64,000 nucleotides of DNA from Mikania micrantha (Eukaryota > Streptophyta > Magnoliopsida > Asterales > Asteraceae): assembly GCA_009363875.1 (NCBI GenBank), contig CM018697.1:54577484-54641483 (forward strand), given 5' to 3'. Each line of letters starts with the position of its first letter. Within the stretch, counting starts at the first letter, position 1. Positions 31,960-43,565 of the stretch are shown here, piece after piece. The notes beneath the pieces were generated by a model. That model was not told the origin of the DNA. It did no database searches and worked only from the letters and a program-made list of their open reading frames with translations. The translations under genes and the position numbers were made by a program.

Positions 31960-34900
31960 TCACACCTTGGAAGTGTCTTTCTTGAAGTACTTTTCAGAAA
32001 TAGCTTTCCAGTCTGCTCCAGCATGAATCTTGAATATACTGCAAAGACGGATCACTCTCATGAACTGTAGCGCCTGTACCATGTCCTGTACATCGAAGAA
32101 AATCTGATGACGAAACAGTGCTTGGACATATTTGTGGGACAAGTTAGTCATCCACATTGGATCAAAAATCCGTTCTATTTCTCACTTCTTATCTTTGCAC
32201 ATGACAATCACAGCTTCTCCACTCCGCCCATCATAGTACCACCATCGGAAGCCTTCTATAAAGTCTTGTCGCATCTTCCTTAACGGAATCTTCTTCAAAA
32301 CTTTAGGAGGAAGCCACTTCAGGATAACTTTGTGCTTTCGGGTGTCTCCATCAATTTCTAGCAAATAATAACGTTCAGGCTGTTGGGGCTGGAAGTTCAC
32401 CCATCTCTTTTTGTATTCGTACTGAATATGACGAGAAAACTAGGCTGACATTCCAAAATCTTCACTATATAGCATCCTCAGACGTGCTAACTGATTGACT
32501 TCAAAACCTGGCAACGTCTTAAAATCGTGAGGATGCTTGAAGTAGTCAATGCCTCTTTCTCTTTTCACAGCATAGCAACCAAGATCATGAAAGTATGCCC
32601 AGCTTAAAATTTGACCTCCAGCCTTGTAGCCTTTGGTCCTGTATACTTTCTTGTGCGTAGCTGGCAACTTCCTGGTGCTTTATTTCTTCAGGACCTCCCA
32701 GTAGGCCTTCCATTCCTCTTTTCTTTTCTGTTGATCATCAGCTTAAGCTTTGCTAACCTCAACTTGTTCTTCTAAGTATCGGATTAGTAGATCTTCAGTG
32801 ACTTGATAAAACTGATCAGTAAATGTTGGCAGCTCTTCCTCGGCTGATGTATACTTTGGGTATTCTTCATCAGTAATATCCTCCAGGATGACTTCATCTA
32901 CATCATCAAATGTCTCTGGAGTTGGCTCATCAGTAACAGGAACAGAGGTATCCTCAGTGATAACCTGATCAGGGTTTAACCTGAACAACTCTGCAATTTG
33001 CTCCTTTGATAAGCAATGTATAATCTCTCCCTCCTCCTTATCGTAGCTAACTGAGTGCTGTATGATTCCTTGAGCGTCAAGAATCATAGTAAGAGTCTCG
33101 TCCAGTTGACGTCTCACAGGCACAGCATCTACTTCCTTAGTAGCTTCTGGTTCTTTAGTCTGTGTAGGAGGAGGCGGAGGAGGAGCTTGTTTCTTCTTGT
33201 CATTAGCACTCTTGGACCAGATCTCAGATGTAGAAGGGACTTGATCATCATCGTCATCATCAGAACTTGATGAACCACAAGACCCACTTCCTGATCCGTC
33301 CTGATCATCATCATCTGAATCATCAACTTTATCAGAATCTTCATAGTCAACTTTCTCCTCATCAGATTCCTCTTCCTCTTCTTCCTCTTCCTCTTCCTTT
33401 TCTTTCTCATAATCTGAATCATCGGATTGAGCAGCAGTGCCTTCAAGTCTGGGAGTGTCGTCTTTGAGATTCTGAACTTGTTCAGCAAGACGAGCATTCT
33501 CCTCTTCCAACAACAGAATCCGTTCATTGAAACCAGTGGCTGTCAATGCCAGCTGGTTGTGCTCCTCTATGTAATTCAGCAACTGCTCCTCTTGCTGGGC
33601 TGATTGAGCCCGTAGATCAGCTCTCTGATCGGCAGCCTTATGAAGTAGAGTATGTTGCTCATTTACTCGCTCAGTGAGTTAAGCAATAATCAACTCCTGC
33701 TCCTTATTCTTCTTTTCCTGTTCAAGGCTCCTCTCCATCAATCTAAGAACCATACTGTTCAGTGTGGTAAGCTGATCCACAACTGAAACAGTAGGTACGA
33801 ATGTGTCAGCTCGTGATACGGAGGGACCAGCAGAGGCAGCAGTAAAAACATGAGCCTGAAACATAGAGGTGGTCAGAGGGGCTGTAGTGGCACGAGTCAA
33901 AATAGCCCTTGACCTGGTCAGTGAAGAAACTGAGACAGCTACTACTGATGTAACAGTAGATGTAACAACTGTCATCAGTTCTACCTCCTCTGAAAGAGGA
34001 ACCTTGATCTCTTCCTCCTGCCAGCAGGAGATGAAGAAGACTGAACTGCAGCAACAGAAACTGATGTAATGGCTGGAATAGAGCAATGTGGAGGAGGTGA
34101 AACATCAAACTCAGGAATGAATAATGGATCAGTAATCTCCTCAATCTTTGCTTCTCTTCTCTTCCTCTTCATCAATCTCCCACCAATCCATACACTCTCG
34201 AACTCATCATCTGGTGTATCCTCTGAATCAGAACTATTAGCTTCATCAGCACCAGCTTTACCGTCATCATCACTTGAGTCATCTGACTCATCCCCATGAT
34301 CAACAGATGTGGTACCTGTCATATCGAAAGGAGTAGTCACTGTGGAGGTAGTAGTAGCCATGAACTCCAGTTCCATCAGTGAATCAATATCTACATCCTC
34401 ATCAGCAGCTATAGAAATACTCACACCAGCATCAGTAGCCACAACAACAGCCTCACCCAGGTCAACATCAATACTCACACCAACATAACTAACGGCTACA
34501 GTGCTTACAGCCACTAAGCTCTCACCAGCACCAGCACTACTATCACCTGCACCACTGACACCAGCACCACTAGCACCTGCTCAACTAGAACCTGCACCAG
34601 CATCATCATCACCACCATCACCAGGCACAACTATATCCTCCATATCTGAATCAGAGTCATCGTGTCTCCATCTCCGACCAACAGGTGCTACATAATCAGG
34701 TCTAGAAAGATGACCAAATAGAGATCGAGTTGCAGGCTTCCTCTCCTTGCCTCTGTATGACATCACTCTGTTGAGAGTGATGTCATTCATGTGCTCCAGC
34801 CTAATGATATCAGCATTGATCTTTGGCAGAGAATCTTGGATACATCAAGAACTTCTTATCTCCATTCAAAACCACATTCTCCTTCATATGAGTGAAGATC

Positions 34901-35433
34901 ATCTCAGAGAAGTTGAATGGTCGGTTCAGCACCAGGGCAATGACTGCACACTGTATCATCTCCCTCATATCATCAAAACCCCCTCTCCTAGATCCAAGGC
35001 AGTGAATCAATACATGAGCGAGGTACTTGAACTGTGGAGACATATAAGCCTTGTTCAGGATCCCGGCTCCCATATCACTTTCGTACTTACATCTCATAAA
35101 GCAGCCACGAACCAAATATCGGTCAAGTAGGTATGGCTGATCAGGTTCATCTTGAAATCCACAAACTCTCCTAATATGATCTACAGAGATAGAAACATCA
35201 TGCCCAAGAACCTTTCCTCTGATCACAGTAGGTTCAGCTTCGCAGTCTATATCAGCAGAAGCCTAGAAATCTTGCTGATATGAATGATATGGCACATGCA
35301 AAGTAGATATGGCAGAGAAAATCCTCGAACGTCTGAGAAATGTGATGATCTCAATGTAGTGTTTGGCGTTCGGAGTGGTGAGATCCAAATGTGCGCAGAG
35401 TTGTTCTTCGTCACCGATTTGTATCCAGCAATT
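31960..35433 (-). pseudogene. Copia B third ORF (ORF3), about seven stops and one frameshift
   Basis: Nearly full-length. The N-terminal block (35433-34815) has YLAHVLIHCLGSRRGG, FNFSEMIFTHM and FLMYPRF. A Ser/Ala/Val and acidic linker (34790-33680) includes KRKRREAKI. A coiled coil (33720-33430, ending LLLEEENARLAEQ) precedes a poly-Glu/Asp run (33420-33240). The C-terminal domain (32667-31960) carries IDYFKHPHDFKTLPGFEV, ERYYLLEIDGDTRKHK, FIEGFRWWYYDGRSGEA and LQFMRVIRLCSIFKI, ending KDTSKV. Most stops are TAG, TAA or TGA where CAG, CAA or CGA would fit. One slip lies near 34020. There is no in-frame ATG between the upstream stop and the first conserved residues (NCWIQIGDEE), so translation may have begun in a spliced upstream exon. 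No membrane segment seen; function unknown. Confidence 0.78.
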
Positions 35434-35452
35434 CTGCAAATCAGATAAAAAC
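35434..35452 (-). promoter_or_regulatory. 3' splice-acceptor-like tract before ORF3 of copia B
   Basis: Minus strand TTTTTATCTGATTTGCAG directly before the first conserved ORF3 codons. The frame upstream reaches a stop (ATG CAA TAG) without a usable start, which fits an exon boundary. Splicing is inferred. Confidence 0.42.
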
Positions 35453-35519
35453 TTGTTAGAATAGTTCTATTGCATAAGATACAAAAAGCATATCAGAATT
35501 CAGAACAAAGAATCAGTTT

Positions 35520-36345
35520 AAATTGATTTGCCGAATGAGGTTAATTTGGACGAATGACCCTTGGTCGAATGAGTTTATTGGTCGAATGGCTTCATTCGCC
35601 GAATGAGTCATTTGTCAAATGAGTCTCATTCGCCGAATGAGTCATTTGTCGAAAGACTCTCATTCGCCGAATGAACGTCACTCGTCGAATGAATCTCATT
35701 TGCCGAATGATTCTCATTCGCCGAATGGCGTCATTCGGCTGTCTGTTCATATTCGAATCCCTTTTGACAAAATTCTCAAATCAGCACATAAAAATTATAC
35801 AACCATGCTCAGAAACCACCGACTAACAAGTTTAAAACAGATCTTATATCAGTTTAAGTCCATTAAGACCAACTATTGATAAGGCGATTTTAAAAGCCCT
35901 AAACCCCTTGAATAGATGTTGTTTTGAACAATTCAGCGGTCAAAATTCAACGATTCTTGATGATCATGTACCAGAGATGATGAGAAACAAGATTATCAGA
36001 AGCTGGGACGAAAGAAATCAAGAGAAAATGAACAACTGAAGAGAGAAGATATTCGGGCGAATGGGGTTCACACAGTATCGGGCGAATGAAATTTTGGCGA
36101 ATGAGGTAGTTCACTCGATTTACTGTTTATATAGGGTGGGTAATTCGCCGAAGGAGACCGGAGAATGAGCCATTCGCTCTAAAGTCATTTGCCGAATGAG
36201 TGACAGCCTAATCTTCATTCGCCGAATGAAACTAGCCGATTGAGCTCCTTTGGCTTATGTTGATTCGGTCGAATGACTCATTCGCCGAATGTACTTTATT
36301 CGGTCAAATGAATCATACTCAATACTCATTCGGTCGAATGAGACA
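35520..36345. repeat. ATTCGCCGAATGA word array in copia B pol-ORF3 spacer
   Basis: Two clusters (35525-35760 and 36050-36345) of cattcgccgaatgag, gtcgaatgag and cattcggtcgaatg words. The core ATTCGNCGAAT is an inverted repeat. The same word fills part of both LTRs and the leader (57845-58140). Confidence 0.88.
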
Positions 36346-36899
36346 ATTGCACTCACAAAAACACAAAGTAATTTCAAGATTTGACATTTGATCAGTAAAA
36401 ATGATGCCAATTATGAAGATAAGTCTGGTTTGTTCAGGATTTAGATAAGACAGACATCTGAACCTACAAATGATCACCTAAACTGAAATGGAAAATATAA
36501 AATCTTTTTGTAATTTTCTAAAACAAAATACAACTGTACAACTACCAAGAACAATTAAACACATATTTTTGTGAGAAGTCTATTGAGAAATTAACACATA
36601 CACCTAATCACATCACATTAGCATAACTGAATGATTCATTTCAGACACTTTTGAGTTGTGATCTGATTACTGATATATCTGTCCACTTTAAGCTTTACAA
36701 TACAAAATTATCAAACTCATTTGATGATCACTTATGTTTTCTGACAGAGTTACCCGTTTTATCTATTCAGCAAAGGCTTGAACTCAGTTTGTAACTCATC
36801 TCCGCACATCTTATTACCCAGCATCATAAATTATATAAGGTTCCAATTTATTTTCTTTTTGTATTTTTCTTTTTGATTTGCCTCACATGACCAACACAA

Positions 36900-37172
36900 T
36901 CTCATGGACGACTTCAACTAGGTTCGTCCCAGTAATATGGCACGTATACAGATCTATGTTGACATGCTTGACTTGTTCTATCCAAATGGACGGCTTCAAC
37001 TAGGTTCGTCCCAGTAATATGGCACATGTATGGAATCGAACTTACTTTTTTTTTTATTTTTCACAAGCTTAATACCAGCTTGATTTTCTTTTTCTTTTAT
37101 TTTTATTCAATCATTCTCATCTGAATGGACGACTTCAGCTAGGTTCGTCCCAGCAATATGGCACGTGTACAG
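36900..37172. repeat. Three copies of a ~45-bp unit in copia B spacer
   Basis: The phrase acttcaactaggttcgtccc followed by agtaatatggcac occurs near 36908 and 36991, and with small changes near 37130. Spacing is irregular (about 83 and 139 bp), so these are dispersed duplicates. Each contains gacgac...gttcgtcc, a potential short stem. The rest of the spacer (36350-37660) is non-coding and A/T-rich. Confidence 0.75.
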
Positions 37173-37679
37173 ACTTTGAATTCATGAATCATTGGAAACC
37201 TTGTTGGATCTCATGATAACAGGTGTATGCCTGATTTGAGTCATAAACTATTTCACACTTAACTGTCTTTCAAAAAGAGATCCCACAAATCAGATTTTGT
37301 AAGTATTCACAAATTTGTTTATTCATTTTGTAAAGTCAGCCTATCAGTACATCAGCTCACACTTCTCATATTTCTTCCATTTGTGCACTCACTAACACTT
37401 TTAGGACATGATAGATTAATGTATTACTTTCTCAAAGAAGACTTTCTCATTTTTACTAAATTTTTAATTGTTTTTGTATTTTTCAAATTTTTAGATGTTT
37501 TTTGTTTTTCAAATTAACATACTTTCTCCCCCTAAAAACCTAAAACAGAAAACCTTTTTGAGTTTTTTTTATTAAGATAAGAAAATAAACAAAAGAAGTA
37601 AATGAAATAAAGAAATAAATCAAAACAAAACTAACTAAGAAAAGCGATGATCATTTGTGAGATTCAGATGAAGGTAGGA

Positions 37680-40156
37680 ATTTATCCTTTTGAAAAACAC
37701 AATTAGCCGATAAAAGATATAAAAATCTTGGTTTATCAAAAGCTTTTGTAAAAAGATCGGCTTTCTAGTGATCGGTGTGAATTTTAACAACATCGATTAG
37801 TTTCTTTTCATAACAATCACGTATGAAGTGATATTTTATGTCGATGTGTTTTGTTTTCGAGTGCTGAACAGGATTTTTAGTAACAACTATGGCAGCAATG
37901 TTGTCAACATATATAGGAGTGTTAGAAAAGTGTAACCCATAGTCCCTGAGTTGTTGTTGGATCCAGATAATCTGAGAACAACAACTAGCAGCAGCAATGT
38001 ATTCAGCTTCTCAGGTTGAAGTAGACACCAACATCTGCTTCTTGCACTGCCAGGTAACTAATCGGGTTCCAAAGAACTGACCTCCCGCCGATGTTGACTT
38101 AAAGTCTCTCTTGCATCCGCCATAATCCGAGTCACTGTATGCAGTAAGCTCAAAATTATCATCATTAGGGTACCATAAACCAAGATCCGGTGTACACTTC
38201 AGATAACGCATAATCCATTTCACAGCAATCAGATGGGACACTCTTGGTTTTGATTGATAACGTGCACACAAGCACGTGGCGAACATGATGTCTGGCCGAG
38301 AAGCAGTAAGATACATAAGAGAACCAATCATTCCTCGATACAGAGTTTCATCAATTAACTCCCTCTTTTCATCTGGTGTAATCCCGTGATTAACAGCTAG
38401 TGGGGGACCAGCAGGTTTTGCATCTGACATACTGAACTGGCTCAGTATATCACCAACATATTTGGTCTGATGAATAAATATCCCTGCCTCAGACTGATCC
38501 ACTTGTAATCCCAGAAAAAATTTCATCTCTCACATTGAGCTCATCTCAAACTTTTCCTTCATAACCTTCTCAAAATCCTTGCACAGATCATCATTTGTTG
38601 AACCGAAGATGATGTCGTCCACATAAACTTGTACCAAGAGTAGATCACCATCTTTTTCTCGAATAAACAGTGTATAGTCAATGACACCTCTTCGGAAACC
38701 GTTGATCAGAAGGTGAGTAGATAGTGTCTCACACCTGCTCTCGGTGCTTGATGCAATCCATATAAGGCCTTGTCTAGCTTGTAGACTTGGTCTCGATGCA
38801 ATGGATCCTCAAACCCAGGAGGTTGACTGACACACACTGTTTCACTTATCACACCATGAAGAAATGCACTATTGACATCCATTTGATAAACTTTAAACTT
38901 CTTGAAGGATGCATAAGCCAAGAAAATACGAATCGCTTCAAGTCGAGCAACCGGTGCAAATACTTCATTATAGTCCAAACCTTCGATCTGTCTGAATCCT
39001 TGAACAACCAGGCGTGCCATGTTTCGAACAATGATGCCATGATCATCTTTCTTGCATCGAAGAAGCCACCTAGTGCCAATTACTTTTGCACCTTTCGGTC
39101 TGTCAACAAGTTGCCAAACACCTAACTTCTTAAATTGCAGCAGTTCTTCTTGCATGGCATCAACCCATGATTCATCCTTTAAAGCCTCAGTGACAGTTCA
39201 TGGTTCCACCTGAGAGATAAAACATGAATGAGCACAAAAGCTTACATCTGCAAAATCAAGAATGTCAGCAAGTCCCCCTGAAGAAAGCTGATTTCTGGTC
39301 TTAACTCCATCTAATGGACTCCCAATTATGTTCTCTTGAGGATGAATACGATTAATTCTTCCAACTGGATGGGGAGGAACCTCAACCTGTGGATCTAGAT
39401 TGTTCAAATTCAAATCCTCAAGATCTGGTACAAAATCATCAACATTTTGTTCTTGGGCAACTGGTGGAGCAGGGTTTTCATCAGTGTCTGAGCTGTCATC
39501 ATTTGTCTGTTCAATGGGAATTGAAGTGGATGAAGGTGGTACGGGTTCATTAGGTGCATTTCGTACATCATATAACATTTGAACCTCAACATCTTCATCT
39601 GAATACATGGGAGGCATATTGAATGAATCAAAGAGACCTGAATAATCAAACATCCAGTCTGGCCCTTTTCCTGGTGGAGGCATAGAATATTTCTGAACAT
39701 CAACATGGTACCACTCCTCTACATTCTGTGTTGCCCTATTATAATCCCTTTTATTTGGAGTGTTGTACACAAGAAAATACCCTTCTTCCACTTTCTCATT
39801 GAACTTGCCCTGTTCATGTTTCTTAAGCATAGTGCATGGTGCACCAAAAGGTTCAAGATTCTTAAGATTTGGCTTTCTGTTATGAAGCAGTTCAAAGCAA
39901 GTTTTCCCATGCCTCTTCACTATCAAAACACGATTCAAAGTGTAACAAGCATTTGCTACAGCCTCGTTCCAAAACTGAACTGGAAGAGAAGAATCAGCAA
40001 GCATTGTCCTAGCAGCCTCAATCAAAGTCATGTTCTTTCGCTCAGCAACACCGTTCATTTGCGGAAAATAAGGGGCACTAAATTGTTGAACAATTCCCCG
40101 CGAATTGCAGAAATTCTCCATGTTGTGATTCTTGAATTCTGTCCCGTTGTCTGTTC
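37680..40156 (-). pseudogene. Copia B pol, second part: integrase core, RT, RNase H
   Basis: Begins at RTDNGTEF (second integrase Asp) at the junction with gypsy I, then [18 protein letters not shown] (integrase Glu), a linker, RT ([51 protein letters not shown] near 38610), then RNase H ([45 protein letters not shown]) and the end DLFTKAFDKPRF near 37720. Breaks: stops and slips near 39190, 38710, 38527, 38010 and a TAG in the TDHxKADLF segment. Compared with copia A pol, about 110 residues between LVDGVT (54330) and RTDNGTEF are missing, including the first integrase Asp. Confidence 0.88.
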
Positions 40157-42926
40157 TGTGATTTTCACCACGACAAGGAGAAACCCTGCAGACACTGTCT
40201 GAATTGAGGGAAAATACGACACTGGATTCAACAGTGTCGGTTTATTCCAACTCGGAAACAGAGACGGAAAGAGAACACCTCTACTTCCTCTAATAATAAC
40301 AACTGCTACATATGTGGAATGCCCGGACATTTCAAAAGGGACTGCCCTAGACGAAGATCTCCCGCAGACCGAGCAGTCACCGAGGCACTACTTGTTTTAC
40401 CAGCCCCTGGGGAACATTCGGAGTCCGATGACCCCACAGGTATGCATGTTTCATATTATTACGTTAAACTACTTATTGGTGTGCTAAGTTTGAAAGCATA
40501 CTCCGTTGTGACTTTAGAACGATAAATCCAAGGGAAACTATAGGAAGCTTGATGCTAATAAGACAATAGGAATAGTAACCTAAGGAAGTCTTAAGTCGAA
40601 TAAGAGTTAAATAACTAAATAATGATAGGGTGATTCCTAATGACAGTCTAGTTACTACAGTTAGGAAAATAACCGTATCTGATTAGAAAATTTGAAGGCC
40701 ATAGATATGTAGATGCTAAAGCTAGTATATAAACTGTTATTTCCCCACCTAGATCCATAGAACTCGAATCATTTGATTTAGAGAACCCCGGTCCTATAAT
40801 GCTAGGACAGGACGAATTTTACGACTGTGCTAGAAATATAGCTACAATAGGATAAGTAGATCAAGGGAAATCAGTTGTGAATGCAAGACGAAGATATGCC
40901 AGAGACAAATATTCCGAATGAAAGATGGGCATTCCAAGTTACGGTAATGCTCTTCGGATATAAGAATGCACCTATGGTTTTTGTAGACCTCATGGACCGA
41001 GGGTGCAAACTGTATCTGAATTAGTTGTCATTATTATTAGGGATGACATACTGATTGACTCTAATAGCAAGACAGAACGCGAACGACATTTTAGGGATAT
41101 TCTGGAGCTGTTAACGGAAGAACAACTCTATGTTAAATTCTTCAAGAGCGAATTTAGGATGAGAATAAGTAACAGTTGGAACAACAGTTACAATGGGTTA
41201 CGTAAGTCACATGACTTTCGGGTAGAAGTAAAGTAAATATACATCATCACACAGATGGTTATAGGATTACTTAGGAGGTAACTCGTTATCTTTATCCTAA
41301 TAGTACTCCCATATCTTAGGTAGACTTTTCCCGATGTATAAGGTACACTTTCAAAGCTAAGAATAGATTAAACAGATGGTGAAGTATGTATACGGTTGTA
41401 TCAAATAACCTAAAGATTCACCATGTGTGACTTAAGGATCTCGATCCGACGATCAAGACCTAGAGTTGTGAGAGTCATCTACGAAAACTTTAAGGAGTGT
41501 GTCAGGTCGTAGAGCCGAAAGACAATTTGAGATAAACCGGATGAAATACCTACTACCAAAATAGTGGGTGGATTCTGGTGATAGGTAAATCAAGAAGACT
41601 TATTCTTGGAAAGGCACACGGGTCAGATAATCAGTACATCCGGGTATCGATAAAATGTACCGAGATTTACGGAGATTTTATTGATGACCGGGAATGAAGA
41701 AAGACATCGTCGAGTATGTCGGTCGATGCCTTGAGTGTTCGAAAGTAAAGGCGGAACACAAGAAGCCGTCAGGGTTACTGAGACAGCCTGAAATTCCGCT
41801 CTGGAAGTGAGAAGAACAGCTATGGACTTCATTACCAAGCTACCCCGCACTTCCAGTGGTCATGATACCATATGAGTTATCAATGATCAGTTGACAATAA
41901 TCTATCATTTCTTGTCGATGTGTGAGACTCTTACGATGGACAAATCGGCGAGATTGTACATCAATGAGATAGCGGTACACCACGGAGTACCATTGTCTAT
42001 TATCCCTGACAGAGATAGCAGTTGTACATTAAGGTTTTGACAATTATTACAGAAATCTCTAAGGACATAGTTAAATATGAGTACAGCTTACCATCCACAA
42101 ACGGACGGTCAAAGCGAACATACAATTCAGACCTGGTGGACATGTTAGGAATCTATGTGTTAAATTTCAATGGGAATTGGGATTCTCATTTGCCACTGAT
42201 TTAATTCTCCTACAATAACAGTTACCACAGTAGCATCAGAGGTGCACCGTTAGAGGCTCTCTATGGTCGAGACATCGGTCACCGATCTGTTGGATTGAAG
42301 TGGGAGATAACCGTATATCTGAGCCAGAACCTATTCAGGAAACCACTGATAAGATTGCCCAGATTCAACGAAGATTGCAAGCTACAAGAGGTGAACAGAA
42401 AAGCTACGCCAATAAACGACGAAAGCCGTTGAAATTCTAAGTGGGAGACCGTGTCATGTTAGAGGTTTTCCCATGGAAAGGTGTAGTACATTTTGGGAAA
42501 GAAAGGCAGGCAAGGTAGCACCACGATACGTAGGACCGTTCGAAATTATTGAACGTATTGGTCCTGTAGCATACAGACTGAGATTACCAGATAAGCTCAG
42601 TGATCTGCATGACGTGTTTCACGTCTCGAACTTAAAGAAATGCCTTACTGACGAATCATTCGTCATCCCAATCGAAGAAATTCAAGTTGACGATCAGTTA
42701 CACTTCATCGAAGAACCTTTAGAGATTATGGATCGTAAAGTCAAGCAACTGAGACGAAGCCGTATTCCGATTGTAAAGGTTCGTTGGAATTCAAGGCGCG
42801 GACCTGAGTTTACTTAGGAACGCGAAGATCACGTGAAGTTTAAGTATCTCCAACTGTTTACAGAGAAAGCCGTACCCGATAATTACTCTTAAATTTCGGG
42901 ACGAAATTTCTCTAACAAGGAGAGAC
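40157..42926 (+). pseudogene. Gypsy I internal copy 1 (gag end and decayed pol)
   Basis: Starts in the fourth zinc unit of gag (equivalent to about 47697 in copy 2). Recognisable pieces: knuckle CYICGMPGHFKRDC-like (40310-40345), RT fragment with DDILIDSNSKTERERHF (41003-41236; DDILIYS in copy 2), integrase core fragment near 42090 (YHPQTDGQSE-like in broken frame) and the integrase/chromodomain end (42473-42817: [13 protein letters not shown], then EFT, stop, EREDHV). It shares with copy 2 a TAA in LKFxVGDRVM and a TAG replacing Trp in EFTxEREDH. A purine tract (aaggagagac) precedes LTR1. RT lacks much of its length, so it is non-functional. Confidence 0.85.
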
Positions 42927-43557
42927 TGTAACATCAGTGCCGGAAACGTCACCGGAACAGTGAACTCTACAGTACATGAACAGTAAATCAGATACGTATT
43001 TCAGTTATCATTCGTACATCATTGCCAATTCATGTATCATAGCACATTTCAGATTTAGTTCAGAACAGCAAAGTTCAGAATTATGGTTCATCAATCAGAT
43101 AGTTATCTGACGATACAGAACCATCATGTGATTATGTGTTAGGATTTTATTATGTATAAACGTATGTGAGGCTTTACTGAACAACGTGAATGCTAAACCG
43201 ACGGATTTTTCGTATAGGTGACGATCTGTACGAATAAATCTGGAAGTTTAACGTTCTGAATAATCTCCAATAATTAGAAAACAATATTGAAAAGTGTATT
43301 TAACGATGTGTTCGTACGGATGACGATCCGAACGAATACGCGCGATAACCGTACGATTCGATTTCGAACAGTAAATTAAATATTTTCGAAAATTTAAAAT
43401 AAACAAAAGATATTTAGTTAATTTATTAGGAATCACAACCTAAAATAATTTTATAAATCTAATTTTTAAAACCGATTCGTTTCGTTATGAAAACGACGAG
43501 AAACCGACATCTTTACGCGAAACCGAGCAAACGAAACGAATCCGAACTCACCCGGGG

Positions 43558-43565
43558 TATAAATA
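43558..43565 (+). promoter_or_regulatory. TATA box in LTR1 of gypsy I
   Basis: tataaata in a GC-rich setting (cccggggtataaatacc), about 630 bp into the LTR, followed by a pyrimidine-rich leader (tctctccactttctctctct). Matching copy at 51115-51122. Confidence 0.65.

Noticed and set aside
33129..33527. Met/Arg/Lys-rich minus-strand ORF overlapping copia B ORF3
   Set aside because: Shifted frame of the poly-Glu/Asp segment; the acidic frame matches ORF3 organisation and has the coiled coil upstream.
41623..41850. Minus-strand ORF in gypsy I internal copy 1, repeated at 49161-49388
   Set aside because: Antisense of the decayed integrase region; preserved only because the two internals are duplicates.
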